A DNA stretch of 64,000 nucleotides from Rhodospirillaceae bacterium (GTDB lineage Bacteria; Pseudomonadota; Alphaproteobacteria; Bin65): positions 42,100-106,099 of the forward strand of contig JAPPLJ010000020.1 in assembly GCA_028819475.1 (NCBI GenBank). Reading direction: 5' to 3'. The notes beneath the pieces are model-generated. The model was not told the DNA's origin. It saw nothing but the letters and a program-made list of their open reading frames with translations, and did no database searches. Position numbers and translations under genes: made by a program. Position 1 is the first letter of the stretch, and each line of letters opens with the position of its first letter. This document shows, piece after piece, positions 43,422 through 53,572 of this stretch.

Positions 43422-46133
43422 TCAGGCGGCTTCCAGGCGTTTCAGCGCCTCGGACAGCTTCGCCCGGGCGCGGTCGGCCTCGTCCCGGCGCTCCCGGTTT
43501 TCCTCGACCACGTCCGGCGGCGCCTTGGCGAGAAAGCCCCGGTTCGACAGCTTTTTGTCGATCTTCGCGATCTCGCCGTCGGCCCGGCCGATCTCCTTGC
43601 GCAACCGGGCCTTTTCCCGGTCCAGGTCGATGACATCGGCGAGCGGCAGGACGACGGTCGCCTCGCCGACGACGTCCTGGATCGAGCCGGGCGGCACGGC
43701 GTCGCCGAAGCGGATGTCCGACAGGCGCGCAAGCCGGTCGATCAGGGCGCGGTGCGCGGCGACGCGATCCCGGGTCCCGGCCGATGCGCCTTTCAGGATC
43801 AGCGGAATTTTCGCGCCGGGCGGCACGTTCATCTCGCCGCGCACCGCCCGGATGCGCGAGATGATTTCGACGAGCCAGCCGAGTTCGCCGTCGGCGGCAT
43901 CGTCGATCAGCGCGCCGTCGATGGCCGGCCAGTCGGCGGCGATCAGCAGGCTGCCGCCCTTATGGCTGCTTCCGGGGCCCGTTTGCTCCCACAGTTCCTC
44001 GGTCAGGAACGGCATGAAGGGATGCAGCATGGTCAGCGCCTTATGGAGCGTCCACAGGGCGGTCGCCCGAGTCTCGGCCAGTACCGCCGGGTCGTCCGAC
44101 TGCAGCAGCGGCTTGGCGAATTCGAGATACCAGTCGCAGTAGCTGTGCCAGACGAACTGGTAGAGTTCGTGCGCCGCCTCGTTGAATCGGTAACCCTCGA
44201 TGGCCGCCTTGACCCGCGGTTCGAGCTGCGCAAGCTGGCTGACGATCCAGCGGTTGACCCGGCTCTCGTTGGCCGCCGGGTCGAAATCCGGCCCGTAGGC
44301 CGCCTCGTTCATCTCGCAGAAGCGCGCGGCGTTCCAGATCTTGGTCGCGAAGTTGCGGTAGCCGGCGATCCGGCTCTCGGCGAGCTTGATGTCCCGCCCC
44401 TGCACCGCAAGCGACGCCAGGGTGAAGCGCAGGGCGTCGGCGCCGTATTTGTCCATCAGGTCGACGGGATCGACCACGTTGCCCTTGGACTTGGAGTATT
44501 TCTGCCCCTTGCCGTCGCGCACCAGCCCGTGGATGTAGACATCGGCGAAGGGCACCCGGCCCGCGCCCTCCCCGTCGCGCATGAAATGCATGCCCATCAT
44601 CATCATCCGGGCGACCCAGAAGAAGATGATGTCCTCGCCGGTGACCAGCACGCTGCCGGGATAGTAGCGCGCCAGTTCCGGCGTCTCGTCGGGCCAGCCC
44701 AGGGTGGAGAAGGGCCAGAGCGCGGACGAGAACCAGGTATCGAGCACGTCGGTGTCTCGCCTTAGCGCCGTCGGCGCGCCGTAATGCGCATCGGCCGCGG
44801 CCTGCGCCTCTTCCTCGGCCTCCTCGACGAAGATTTCGCCGTCCGGGCCGTACCAGACCGGCACTTGATGACCCCACCAGAGCTGGCGCGAGATGCACCA
44901 GGGCTGGATGTTGCGCATCCACTGGAAATAGACCCGGGAAAACTGCTCCGGGACGAACGTCGTCCGGCCGTCCTCGACCGCTTCGATACAGGGTTTCGCG
45001 AGCGTCCCGGCATCGGCGAACCACTGGTCGGTCAGATAGGGCTCCAGCGGCACCCCCGAACGGTCGCCGTGGGGCACGCTGTGCCGGTGGTCTTCGATTT
45101 GCTCCAGCAGGCCCTGCGCTTCGAGATCGGCTACGATCCGGCGGCGCGCCTCGAACCGGTCGAGGCCGCAATAGGCCTCCGGCGCGTTGTCGTTGATCCG
45201 GGCGTCGGCGTCGAGAATGTTGACCATGTCCAGCCCGTGGCGCTGGCCGACCTCGAAATCGTTGAAATCGTGCGCCGGGGTGATCTTGACTGCGCCGCTG
45301 CCCTGCTCCGGATCGGCATAGTCGTCGGCCACGATCGGCAGGCGCCGCCCGACCAGCGGCAGGATCGCGTGCTTGCCGACCAGGTCGCGATAGCGGTCGT
45401 CCTCCGGATGCACGGCGACGGCGGTGTCCCCCAGCATGGTCTCCGGCCGGGTCGTCGCCACGACGATATACCGGCCCTCTTCGCCCTCGACCGGATAGCG
45501 CAGATGCCAGAGATGGCCGTCGACCTCGCGCTGTTCGACCTCCAGGTCCGAGATCGCCGTGTGGAATTTCGGGTCCCAGTTGACCAGCCGCTTGTCCCGG
45601 TAGATCAGGCCTTCCTTGTAGAGCTGCACGAAGACGCGCAACACGGCGCGGGACAGGCCCTCGTCCATGGTGAAGCGCTCGCGCGCCCAGTCGCAGGTCG
45701 CGCCCAGCCGGCGCAGTTGCTTCAGGATCGTGCCGCCGGATTCCTCCCGCCAGGCCCAGACCTTTTCGATGAAGGCTTCGCGGCCGATCGTCCCGGTGTT
45801 GCTGTCCTTCTGCGGGACGCCGCGGTCGAGGGCGACGCCCTGCTCCGCCAGCATCCGTTCGACGACCATCTGGGTCGCGATGCCGGCATGGTCGGTGCCC
45901 GGCTGCCACAGCACGTTGCGGCCCTGCATCCGGTGGAAGCGGATCAGGATGTCCTGGATCGTGTTGTTGAAGGCGTGGCCGAGATGCAGGCTGCCGGTGA
46001 CGTTGGGCGGCGGGATCATGATGGCGTAGGGTTCGCCGCCGGCCTCGGGATCGGCCCGGAAGGCGCCCGCCGCTTCCCAGCGTTCGTATTGCCGGCCTTC
46101 CACGGTTTCGGGCCGGTAGGTCTTGTCCAACAT
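43422..46133 (-). CDS. valS: Valyl-tRNA synthetase
   Basis: 903 residues. Class I synthetase with editing domain. HIGH appears as SLHLGHAFNN; the CP1 editing domain contains TTRPETMLGDTAVAVHP; the KMSKS loop reads KYSKSKGNVVDP, with Tyr for Met. The C-terminal 70 residues are a coiled coil (DRDKARLRKEIGRADGEIAK-like and on), as in bacterial ValRS. Start ATG 46133 (MLDKTYRPE); an upstream in-frame ATG adds 33 unlikely residues. Confidence 0.97.
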   Translation of the reverse strand: MLDKTYRPETVEGRQYERWEAAGAFRADPEAGGEPYAIMIPPPNVTGSLHLGHAFNNTIQDILIRFHRMQGRNVLWQPGTDHAGIATQMVVERMLAEQGVALDRGVPQKDSNTGTIGREAFIEKVWAWREESGGTILKQLRRLGATCDWARERFTMDEGLSRAVLRVFVQLYKEGLIYRDKRLVNWDPKFHTAISDLEVEQREVDGHLWHLRYPVEGEEGRYIVVATTRPETMLGDTAVAVHPEDDRYRDLVGKHAILPLVGRRLPIVADDYADPEQGSGAVKITPAHDFNDFEVGQRHGLDMVNILDADARINDNAPEAYCGLDRFEARRRIVADLEAQGLLEQIEDHRHSVPHGDRSGVPLEPYLTDQWFADAGTLAKPCIEAVEDGRTTFVPEQFSRVYFQWMRNIQPWCISRQLWWGHQVPVWYGPDGEIFVEEAEEEAQAAADAHYGAPTALRRDTDVLDTWFSSALWPFSTLGWPDETPELARYYPGSVLVTGEDIIFFWVARMMMMGMHFMRDGEGAGRVPFADVYIHGLVRDGKGQKYSKSKGNVVDPVDLMDKYGADALRFTLASLAVQGRDIKLAESRIAGYRNFATKIWNAARFCEMNEAAYGPDFDPAANESRVNRWIVSQLAQLEPRVKAAIEGYRFNEAAHELYQFVWHSYCDWYLEFAKPLLQSDDPAVLAETRATALWTLHKALTMLHPFMPFLTEELWEQTGPGSSHKGGSLLIAADWPAIDGALIDDAADGELGWLVEIISRIRAVRGEMNVPPGAKIPLILKGASAGTRDRVAAHRALIDRLARLSDIRFGDAVPPGSIQDVVGEATVVLPLADVIDLDREKARLRKEIGRADGEIAKIDKKLSNRGFLAKAPPDVVEENRERRDEADRARAKLSEALKRLEAA

Positions 46134-46228
46134 GATGCGCCGCGCCGCCGGTTTGATTGTCGTGCCGCGCACTATCCGCGCGCCGTCCGGCCGGTCAATG
46201 GCGGCGTTGTCGCCCGGCCGTAACGCCG

Positions 46229-47071
46229 TCAATTTCCCCAGCGTTCCCTGACCCAGCGGGCGGCGCGGTCGGGGCCGATATCGGCGTTGCGGATCAGGGT
46301 GTCGAACTGGACGGTCAGCGCCCGGACCTGCTCCGTCCGGGTGATCACCAGATAGGCCCGGCCGAGGAAGACGGCGGCGCGCAGCGGGCCGTAGATGGTC
46401 TGCGGCACGGCGAACTCGCGGCGGCCGTCGAACAGGAACAGGCGGAAGGTCGGATACAACTCCTCCAGCCGGTCGGCGACGAGGGCGATCTGTTCGGCGC
46501 GGATCGCCGGATCGAGCTCGGCCCAGATCCCCTCCCCCCGCGCGATGTTATCGAGGGTCTGCCACGGCATGCAGACCTCGATATCGGTTTCCGGCCGTCG
46601 CGAATAGTCGAGCTGGCGCTGGCTCAGCGACCGGCGCGCCTCGATCTGCGAGCGGCCGCGGAAGCGGAATTCGAACCCGGTCACCATCTCGTGGCGCAGC
46701 AGGTCGGGCACGGTCGACGGCACATAGCGGATCTTGTAGCCGAGGGCCTCCCGATACCAGGTCCAGAACCGCTCCTCGTCGGCCGGGCCCTCGGCCTGCT
46801 CGACCGTGAGCGCCGGCGCCACCTCCGCGACCGTCGCCTCGTCCTGGCTCAGGCCGAGCAGCCAGTCGAGGGTCACGCCGTTGGCCTCGGCCAGCCGGGC
46901 CAGGGTCTCGGCCCGCGGCAGCCGGGTCGAACCGGCGGAGAGAAACTGGGTCAGCGCCGAGCGGTCGACGCCGGCGTTGCCGGCGAACCGGCTGAGATTG
47001 CCGCCCGACCGTTCGATCAGGAGCGAGACGCGGTCCTGGAAGACCCGGGAGAGGTCGCGTTTGTCGATCAT
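46229..47071 (-). CDS. XRE-type HTH regulator with large C-terminal domain
   Basis: 280 residues. The helix-turn-helix lies near the N-terminus (NLSRFAGNAGVDRSALTQFL, about 25-44, followed by RLPRAETLARLAEANGVTLDWLLGLS). The C-terminal 190 residues are an unnamed domain with YREALGYKIRYVP and DIEVCMPWQTLDN, probably a sensor or cupin-like part. It is divergent from a fatty-acid desaturase gene, and so probably regulates it (inference). Confidence 0.85.
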   Translation of the reverse strand: MIDKRDLSRVFQDRVSLLIERSGGNLSRFAGNAGVDRSALTQFLSAGSTRLPRAETLARLAEANGVTLDWLLGLSQDEATVAEVAPALTVEQAEGPADEERFWTWYREALGYKIRYVPSTVPDLLRHEMVTGFEFRFRGRSQIEARRSLSQRQLDYSRRPETDIEVCMPWQTLDNIARGEGIWAELDPAIRAEQIALVADRLEELYPTFRLFLFDGRREFAVPQTIYGPLRAAVFLGRAYLVITRTEQVRALTVQFDTLIRNADIGPDRAARWVRERWGN

Positions 47072-47116
47072 GGCGCGGTTCGGCAGACTTTCGAGCTGTT
47101 GTGCAAAATAACAAAA

Positions 47117-47135
47117 ATTGCGTACGCGTTACAAT
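47117..47135. promoter_or_regulatory. Candidate operator between XRE regulator and desaturase
   Basis: The 19-bp imperfect palindrome ATTGCGTACGCGTTACAAT, with outer ATTG/CAAT and a central GCGTACGC, lies in the AT-rich 153-bp divergent gap. It is the best symmetrical site there and a likely target for the adjacent regulator. Confidence 0.4.
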
Positions 47136-47224
47136 AATCCATAATTCCATCGATAAACACAAATTGCACCGTTCCGGGCATCGATTTTATTGTGCGTGCA
47201 CCCAAATCGAGCAGGAGCGGTTTC

Positions 47225-48136
47225 TTGGCGCGCCGGATGGAATGGCCGACGGTGGCGGTAGCGGCGGGCGTCTACGGCGCCTGGGTAGGCCTGCTGGCCG
47301 CGACGCCCTTGATCGGCGCGACGGCGGCGGCGCTGCTGATGATCCCGGTGCTCGTGCTGCACTCCTCCCTCCAGCACGAGATCATGCACGGCCACCCGTT
47401 CGGCGACCGGCGGCTGAACGACCTGCTCGGCGCGCCGGGGCTGGGCCTGTACCTGCCCTACGGCCGCTTCGCCGATACCCATCTGGCGCACCACGCCACG
47501 CCCGACCTGACCGAACCGCTCGCCGACCCGGAGAGCTACTATGTGCGGCCGGAGGATTGGCAACGCTACGGGCCGGTGCGGCGCGGCATCCTGCAGGCTA
47601 ACCGGTGCCTGGCCGGCCGGATGCTGATCGCGCCGCTGTTCTTCACCCTGGGCCTGCTGCGCCACGACCTGCGCGCCATCGCGCGGGGCGACCGCCGCAT
47701 CCTGCGCGCCTGGCTGGCCCATCTGGCGACCGTGCCCGCCGTGCTCGCCCTCGTCGTCCTCGTCGGCGGCATCCCGCTCTGGCTCTACGCCCTTGCCTGC
47801 TATGCGGCGCTTTCGGTCCTCTCGATCCGTACCTTTCTCGAACACCGGGCCGTCGCGCCGTTCCGCGAACGCAGCGTCATTATCGAGCGCGGCGGACTGC
47901 TCGGATTCCTGTTCCTGAACAACCACTTGCACGCCCTGCATCATGCGCAGCCGGAAGTCGCCTGGTACCAGCTGCCGGCGTTGTACCGCCGCGAGCGCGA
48001 GCGGATTTTGCGCCTCAACGACGGCTATGCCTATCCGTCTTACGGCGCCGTGATCCGGCGCTACCTGCTGGCGCCCAAGGAACCGGCAGTGCATCCTGGC
48101 GCGATGCCGGAAACACCATCCGCGCCATCCGGTTGA
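47225..48136 (+). CDS. Membrane fatty acid desaturase
   Basis: 303 residues. Three histidine boxes of membrane di-iron desaturases: H51EIMHGH, THLAHHATPD and NHLHALHHAQPE, with hydrophobic segments between (AVLALVVLVGGIPLWLYALACY and others). It probably modifies lipid or carotenoid-like acyl chains. The start is placed at TTG 47225, which has AGGAG 7 bp upstream; GTG 47192 and ATG 47237 are alternatives. The stop falls 8 bp before the next gene. Confidence 0.87.
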   Translation: MARRMEWPTVAVAAGVYGAWVGLLAATPLIGATAAALLMIPVLVLHSSLQHEIMHGHPFGDRRLNDLLGAPGLGLYLPYGRFADTHLAHHATPDLTEPLADPESYYVRPEDWQRYGPVRRGILQANRCLAGRMLIAPLFFTLGLLRHDLRAIARGDRRILRAWLAHLATVPAVLALVVLVGGIPLWLYALACYAALSVLSIRTFLEHRAVAPFRERSVIIERGGLLGFLFLNNHLHALHHAQPEVAWYQLPALYRRERERILRLNDGYAYPSYGAVIRRYLLAPKEPAVHPGAMPETPSAPSG

Positions 48137-48144
48137 ACGCCGCC

Positions 48145-48918
48145 ATGCCGGGACTTGCCCAGCTCCCGATGTACGACTGGCCCGAGGTCCGGGCCGGGAC
48201 CGACGCCCTGTGGGCCGCCATCGCCGCAAACCTGGCGGCGCTCGGCATCGACGCGCCGGACCGCCTCGACCGGACGACGCCGGCCGGCGACGCCTGGATT
48301 TCGCCGGACCTGCTGGTCGGCCAGACCTGCGGCCGGCCCTATGTCAACGGCCTCGCCGGCCGGGTGGCGCTGCTCGGCCGCCCGACCTATGACGCGGCGG
48401 GCGCCGGGCCGGGGCGCTATTGCAGCATCCTGGTCGCGCGGAGCACGGACGGGCGGACGCGCCTGGGCGATTTCCGCGGCGCCGTCGCCGCCTGCAACGG
48501 CGAAACCTCGCAATCCGGCTGGGCGGCGCTGATCGATTCGCTGCCGGACGGCGAAACCCTCGACGGCTTCTTCGGCGCCGTCCGGCTCACCGGCACCCAT
48601 CGCGGGTCGATCCGGGCCGTCGCCGGCGGCACGGCGGATATCGCCGCTATCGACTGCGTCGCCTGGGCGCTGGCGCTGCGCCACGAGCCGGCAGCCGGCG
48701 ACCTGAAGGAAATAGGCCGGTCGCCGGACTATCCGAGCCTTCCCTTCATTACCGGCAACCGCCGCAGCGCCGAAGAGGTCGCGCGCGTCGGCGAGGCGCT
48801 TCGCCGGGCCGTCGCCGACCTCCCCGGCCCGGCCCGCGACGCGCTGCTGCTGACCGGGATCGAGGATGCCCGGCCGGACGACTACGACTGCCTGAGGGAG
48901 AGCGGGCGCGCCGCCTGA
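48145..48918 (+). CDS. PhnD/SsuA/transferrin-family binding protein, cytosolic
   Basis: 257 residues. WISPDLLVGQTCGRPYVNGL and FRGAVAACNGETSQSGWAALIDSL are features of periplasmic phosphonate-type binding proteins (COG3221), but there is no signal peptide. The family includes cytosolic members of unknown use. It follows the desaturase by 8 bp, suggesting one transcript. Ligand unknown. Start ATG 48145; a TTG 12 bp earlier is possible. Confidence 0.8.
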   Translation: MPGLAQLPMYDWPEVRAGTDALWAAIAANLAALGIDAPDRLDRTTPAGDAWISPDLLVGQTCGRPYVNGLAGRVALLGRPTYDAAGAGPGRYCSILVARSTDGRTRLGDFRGAVAACNGETSQSGWAALIDSLPDGETLDGFFGAVRLTGTHRGSIRAVAGGTADIAAIDCVAWALALRHEPAAGDLKEIGRSPDYPSLPFITGNRRSAEEVARVGEALRRAVADLPGPARDALLLTGIEDARPDDYDCLRESGRAA

Positions 48919-48919
48919 G

Positions 48920-50329
48920 CTACAGGCTCTTCAGCACCTCGTCGAAACTGTCCTTGGCGTCGCCGAACAGCATCCGCGTGTTCTCCTTGTAGAACAGCGG
49001 GTTGTCGACGCCGGCATAGCCGGTCGCCATGCTGCGCTTGGAGACGACGACAGTGTTCGCCTGCCAGACCTCGAGCACCGGCATACCGGCGATCGGGCTG
49101 TTCGGATCCTCCTGGGCCGCCGGGTTGACGATGTCGTTGGCGCCGATGACGAGCACCACGTCGGTCTGCGTGAAATCCTCGTTGATCTCGTCCATTTCCA
49201 GAACGATGTCGTAGGGCACCCTGGCCTCGGCGAGCAGCACGTTCATGTGCCCCGGCAGGCGGCCGGCGACCGGATGGATGCCGAAGCGCACGTTGATATT
49301 CTTGCCGCGCAGCCGGTTGGTGATCTCGCTGATCGTGCCCTGGGCCTGGGCGACCGCCATGCCGTAGCCCGGCACGATGATGACCTCTTTCGCGTCGCCC
49401 AGCATGGCCGCGGTTTCCTCGACCGAGGTCGGCACCACCTCGCCGCCCTCGTCCGCCGCCGCCGAACCGCCGGAGGTGCCGAAGCCGCCCAGGATCACGG
49501 CAACGAAATGCCGGTTCATGGCGCGGCACATGATGTAGCTCAGGATCGCACCGGATGAGCCGACCAGGGCGCCGGTGACGATCAGCAGGTCGTTGGAGAG
49601 CATGAAGCCGGTCGCCGCGGCGGCCCAGCCGGAATAGCTGTTCAGCATCGAGACGACGACCGGCATGTCCGCCCCGCCGATCGCCATGACCAGATGCGCG
49701 CCGATGACGAAAGCGATGGCGGTCATGACCAGCAGCGGCCACAGGCCGTCGGGGACGGTGTCCGCAGCAAGGAAGAGACCCATCAGGACCAGCGACACGA
49801 TAATGCCGGCGAGGTTCAGCAGGTGCCGGCCGGGAAGCATCAGCGGCTTGCCGGAGATCGAGCCCTGGAGCTTGCCGAAGGCGATGACCGAGCCGGTGAA
49901 GGTGATCGCGCCGATGAAGACGCCGAGATAGATCTCGACGTCGTGAATCGTCTTCTCGACGCCCTTGTAATGCTCGGCCGTCGCCGGATCCACGTAGCTG
50001 CCGATGCCGATCAGCACCGCCGCCAGCCCGACGAAACTGTGCAGGATGGCGACCAGCTGCGGCATCTGGGTCATCTCGACCTTCAACGCCACCGAAATGC
50101 CGATGATCGCCCCGACGATCATGGTCGGGACGAGGATCATCAGCGGCACCTCGACATCGGCAACGTCGAGGAACACCGCCACGATGGTCGCCACCATGGC
50201 GATCGCCATGCCGACGATGCCGTAGACGTTGCCGCGCCGGGAGGTTTCCTGGTTGCTCAGCCCGCCCAGGCTGAGGATGAACAGGACGGCGGCGCCGATA
50301 TAGGAGACGGCAATCAGACCGGTCGCCAT
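48920..50329 (-). CDS. pntB: NAD(P) transhydrogenase, beta subunit
   Basis: 469 residues. Proton-driven hydride transfer from NADH to NADP+ at the inner membrane. About nine membrane helices fill the first 270 residues, and the C-terminal NADP-binding domain III shows [33 protein letters not shown] and [11 protein letters not shown]. It follows pntA by 4 bp. Confidence 0.97.
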   Translation of the reverse strand: MATGLIAVSYIGAAVLFILSLGGLSNQETSRRGNVYGIVGMAIAMVATIVAVFLDVADVEVPLMILVPTMIVGAIIGISVALKVEMTQMPQLVAILHSFVGLAAVLIGIGSYVDPATAEHYKGVEKTIHDVEIYLGVFIGAITFTGSVIAFGKLQGSISGKPLMLPGRHLLNLAGIIVSLVLMGLFLAADTVPDGLWPLLVMTAIAFVIGAHLVMAIGGADMPVVVSMLNSYSGWAAAATGFMLSNDLLIVTGALVGSSGAILSYIMCRAMNRHFVAVILGGFGTSGGSAAADEGGEVVPTSVEETAAMLGDAKEVIIVPGYGMAVAQAQGTISEITNRLRGKNINVRFGIHPVAGRLPGHMNVLLAEARVPYDIVLEMDEINEDFTQTDVVLVIGANDIVNPAAQEDPNSPIAGMPVLEVWQANTVVVSKRSMATGYAGVDNPLFYKENTRMLFGDAKDSFDEVLKSL

Positions 50330-50333
50330 GGCG

Positions 50334-51902
50334 TCAGCTCTTCCGGAACATCTGCAGCATCCGCTGGGTGACCAGGAAGCCGCCGAAAATGTTGATAGTG
50401 GCGATCAGGCAGGCGACGGCGGCCAGCGCCAGCACGAGGGTCGAGCCGCTGCCGAGCTGGACCAGCGCGCCGACCACGATGATGCCGCTGATCGCGTTGG
50501 TGACGCTCATCAGCGGCGTGTGCAGCGCCGGCGTGACGTTCCAGATCACCTGGAAGCCGACGAAGACCGCCAGCACGAACACCGTAAAGTGGTTCAGGAA
50601 GGACGGCGGCGCGAAGGCCCCGACGAAGGCGAGCGCGATGCCGCTGATCACGAGCAGGACGGCGGCGCGGATCGCCTTCTCGCGCACCGTCAGCTGCTTC
50701 GGCCCGATCTTGGCCGGCGGTTCCTTCGGTTTGGCGGCGGGCGTCGCGGCGGAGAGTTTCGGCGCCGGCGGCGGCCAGGTGACCGCGCCGTCCTTGATCA
50801 CCGTGGTACCGCGGATCACCTCGTCGTCCATGTCGACGTTAATGACGCCGTCCTTCTCCGGCGTCAGGTCGCTGAGCAGGTGGCGCAGGTTGGTGCCGTA
50901 AAGCTGGCTCGACTGGGTCGGCAGGCGGCTCGGCAGGTCGGTGTGGCCGATGAGGGTGACGCCGTGCTTCGTCACCACCCTGTCCGGCTCGGTCAGTTCG
51001 CAGTTGCCGCCCTGCTCGGCCGCCAGGTCGACGATCACGCTGCCGTCCGTCATGGATTTCACCATGTCGGCGGTGATCAGCTTCGGGGCAGGCTTGCCGG
51101 GGATCAGCGCCGTGGTGACGATGATGTCGACCTCCTTCGCCTGCTCGGCGAACAGCGCCATCTCGGCCTCGATGAATTCCTTGGACATGACCTTGGCGTA
51201 ACCGCCCGCGCCGCTGCCCTCCTCCTCGAAATCCAGTTCGAGGAATTCGGCGCCCATGCTCTCGACCTGCTGCTTGACCTCGGGCCGCGTGTCGAAGGCG
51301 CGGACGATGGCGCCCAGGCTGACCGCCGCGCCAATGGCGGCGAGGCCGGCGACGCCGGCGCCGATCACCATGACCTTGGCGGGCGGCACCTTGCCGGCGG
51401 CGGTGATCTGGCCGGTGAAGAAGCGGCCGAAATGGCTCGCCGCCTCGACGATCGCCCGGTAGCCGCCGATATTGGCCATGGAACTGAGCGCATCCAGCTT
51501 CTGCGCGCGCGAGATGCGCGGCACGGAATCCATCGCCAGCACGGTCGCGTTGCGCGCCGCCAGCCGGTCCATCAGGGCTTCGTTCTGGGCCGGCCAGACG
51601 AAACCGATCAGCGTGCCGCCCTCCTTCAGCAGGTCGGCCTCGTGCACGCCCTCCTTCGGATGGTCCGCCGGCGGGCGCACCTTCATGACGATGTCCGATC
51701 GCCAGATGTCCTGCGCCGACGTGCCGATCGCAGCGCCGGCCTCGCGATACAGGGCGTCCGGGAACTTGGCGGCCTTGCCGGCGCCGCTCTCCACGGTCAC
51801 GGCGAAGCCCAGCTTGACGATCTGCGCCACCGTATCCGGCGTGGCGGCGCAGCGCATCTCGCCCTTGTGGACTTCCTTCGGAATCCCGATCGTCATCGCC
51901 AT
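50334..51902 (-). CDS. pntA: NAD(P) transhydrogenase, alpha subunit
   Basis: 522 residues, a single unsplit alpha chain. NAD-binding domain I ([35 protein letters not shown]) is followed by a Pro/Ala linker ([19 protein letters not shown]) and a C-terminal part with about four helices. Many alphaproteobacteria split this subunit (PntAA and PntAB); here the two are fused as in E. coli. Start ATG 51902; a TTTGAG (18 bp) TATATG pair in the upstream 185 bp may be its promoter. Confidence 0.97.
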   Translation of the reverse strand: MAMTIGIPKEVHKGEMRCAATPDTVAQIVKLGFAVTVESGAGKAAKFPDALYREAGAAIGTSAQDIWRSDIVMKVRPPADHPKEGVHEADLLKEGGTLIGFVWPAQNEALMDRLAARNATVLAMDSVPRISRAQKLDALSSMANIGGYRAIVEAASHFGRFFTGQITAAGKVPPAKVMVIGAGVAGLAAIGAAVSLGAIVRAFDTRPEVKQQVESMGAEFLELDFEEEGSGAGGYAKVMSKEFIEAEMALFAEQAKEVDIIVTTALIPGKPAPKLITADMVKSMTDGSVIVDLAAEQGGNCELTEPDRVVTKHGVTLIGHTDLPSRLPTQSSQLYGTNLRHLLSDLTPEKDGVINVDMDDEVIRGTTVIKDGAVTWPPPAPKLSAATPAAKPKEPPAKIGPKQLTVREKAIRAAVLLVISGIALAFVGAFAPPSFLNHFTVFVLAVFVGFQVIWNVTPALHTPLMSVTNAISGIIVVGALVQLGSGSTLVLALAAVACLIATINIFGGFLVTQRMLQMFRKS

Positions 51903-52087
51903 GCGGATGGATCCCCCGTCAATGTCGCGCATCGAAGTCGCGGCAGAAGCGGCGGGTCGTACGGACGCCAAGCCGCGACCCGGCATATACCGGCCGCGCC
52001 GCCGCGCCTCAAACCGACAATCGGTCCCATGCAGCGGGTATTGCGGGGCCGCGCCGTACCGTTGGCACCCGCCTGCGCCGCGCCCCT

Positions 52088-53509
52088 TCAGAAATGCACG
52101 ACGCGGCCGTAGGCGTCGAGGACGGCTTCGTGCATCATTTCCGAGAGCGTCGGATGCGGGAAGACGGTGTGCATCAGGTCGGCCTCGGTCGTCTCGAGGG
52201 TCTTGGCGATGCCATAGCCCTGGATCAGCTCGGTGACCTCCGGCCCGGCCATGTGCGCGCCGAGCAGTTCGCCGGTCCCGGCGTCGAACACGGTCTTGAC
52301 CAGCCCCTGGTCGTCGCCGAGCGCGATCGCCTTGCCGTTGCCGGCGAAGGGGAAGCGCCCGACCCGGACCTCGTGGCCGGCCTCGACCGCCGCCGCCTCG
52401 GTCAGGCCGACGCTGGCGACCTGGGGATGGCAATAGGTGCAGCCGGGAATGAGGCTCGTGTCGAGCGGATGCACGTCCGGGACGCCGGCGATCTTCTCGA
52501 CGCAGATAATGCCCTCGTGGCTCGCCTTGTGGGCCAGCCAGGGCGGGCCGGCGACGTCGCCGATGGCGTAAACGCCGGGCTCGCCGGTCTCGCCCCACGG
52601 GCCGATCCGGATGTGGCCGCGGTCGACCGCAACGGCGGTGTCCTCCAGGCCGAGTTCCTCGACATTGCCGGTAATGCCGATGGCGAGGATGACCTTCTCG
52701 ACCGTCATCGTCTGCGTGCTCCCGCCGCTCTCGACCGTCGCCGCAATGCCGTCCCCGTTTCCGTTTGGGCCTTTCTCGAGCCCGGCGACCGTGGCGCCGG
52801 TCAGGACCTTCATGCCCTGCTTCTCGACCGCCTTTCGCACGAAGGCCGAAATTTCCGCGTCCTCGACGGGCAGGATGCGGTCGAGCATCTCGACCACCGT
52901 CACCTCAGCGCCGAGCGTGCGGTAGAAGCTGGCAAACTCGATGCCGATGGCGCCGCTGCCGACGACCAGCAGGGATTTCGGGAAGCTCTCCGGCACCATG
53001 GCTTCCTTGTAGGTCCAGATGTCCGCACCGTCCGGCTCCAAGCCCGGCAGGGTGCGCGCCCGGGCGCCGGTGGCGAGGACGATGTGCGGCGACGACAGGG
53101 TGGCGGTTTCCTTGCCATCCTTCAGAACGGCGAGCCTGCCCTTGCCGGCCAGCCGGCCGTGGCCGTCGAACACCGTCACCTTGTTCTTCTTCATCAGGTG
53201 CTTCACGCCGGCGTTGAGCCGGGCGGCGACCTTGCGCGAGCGCTTGACCACCTTGCCGATATCGAAGGCGACATTGTCCGCCGACAGGCCGAAATCGCCG
53301 GCATGCTGCATCAGGTGGTAGACCTCCGACGTGCGCAACAGCGCCTTGGTCGGGATGCAGCCCCAGTTGAGGCAGATGCCGCCGAGATGCTCGCGCTCGA
53401 CCAGCGCCGTGTTCAGGCCGAGTTGCGCCGCGCGGATCGCCGCGACATAGCCGCCCGGCCCGCCGCCGACGACGATGAGATCGAAACTGGTATCGGATGT
53501 GTCGGCCAT
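52088..53509 (-). CDS. lpdA: Dihydrolipoamide dehydrogenase (E3)
   Basis: 473 residues. FAD- and NAD-dependent reoxidation of dihydrolipoyl groups of PDH. FAD motif [15 protein letters not shown], redox disulfide in [19 protein letters not shown] motif [12 protein letters not shown], and the C-terminal HPTLSE active-site base. The ATG at 53509 ([11 protein letters not shown]) is favoured over one 5 codons earlier. It follows pdhC by 63 bp. Confidence 0.97.
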   Translation of the reverse strand: MADTSDTSFDLIVVGGGPGGYVAAIRAAQLGLNTALVEREHLGGICLNWGCIPTKALLRTSEVYHLMQHAGDFGLSADNVAFDIGKVVKRSRKVAARLNAGVKHLMKKNKVTVFDGHGRLAGKGRLAVLKDGKETATLSSPHIVLATGARARTLPGLEPDGADIWTYKEAMVPESFPKSLLVVGSGAIGIEFASFYRTLGAEVTVVEMLDRILPVEDAEISAFVRKAVEKQGMKVLTGATVAGLEKGPNGNGDGIAATVESGGSTQTMTVEKVILAIGITGNVEELGLEDTAVAVDRGHIRIGPWGETGEPGVYAIGDVAGPPWLAHKASHEGIICVEKIAGVPDVHPLDTSLIPGCTYCHPQVASVGLTEAAAVEAGHEVRVGRFPFAGNGKAIALGDDQGLVKTVFDAGTGELLGAHMAGPEVTELIQGYGIAKTLETTEADLMHTVFPHPTLSEMMHEAVLDAYGRVVHF

Positions 53510-53572
53510 GGCGCTCTTCACCACCGGTTCGGGTTACGGCGACGCTGGGGACGAGCCGCTGGGGAGGGACCG

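Noticed and set aside
43422..46133. ValRS KYSKS as a defect
   Set aside because: The Met-to-Tyr change in the KMSKS loop keeps both lysines and serines; no other catalytic loss is seen.
46530..46545. CCCCTCCCCCC in the XRE regulator gene as a second copy of the inverted-repeat element
   Set aside because: It is a coding run without the partner arm or terminal repeats.
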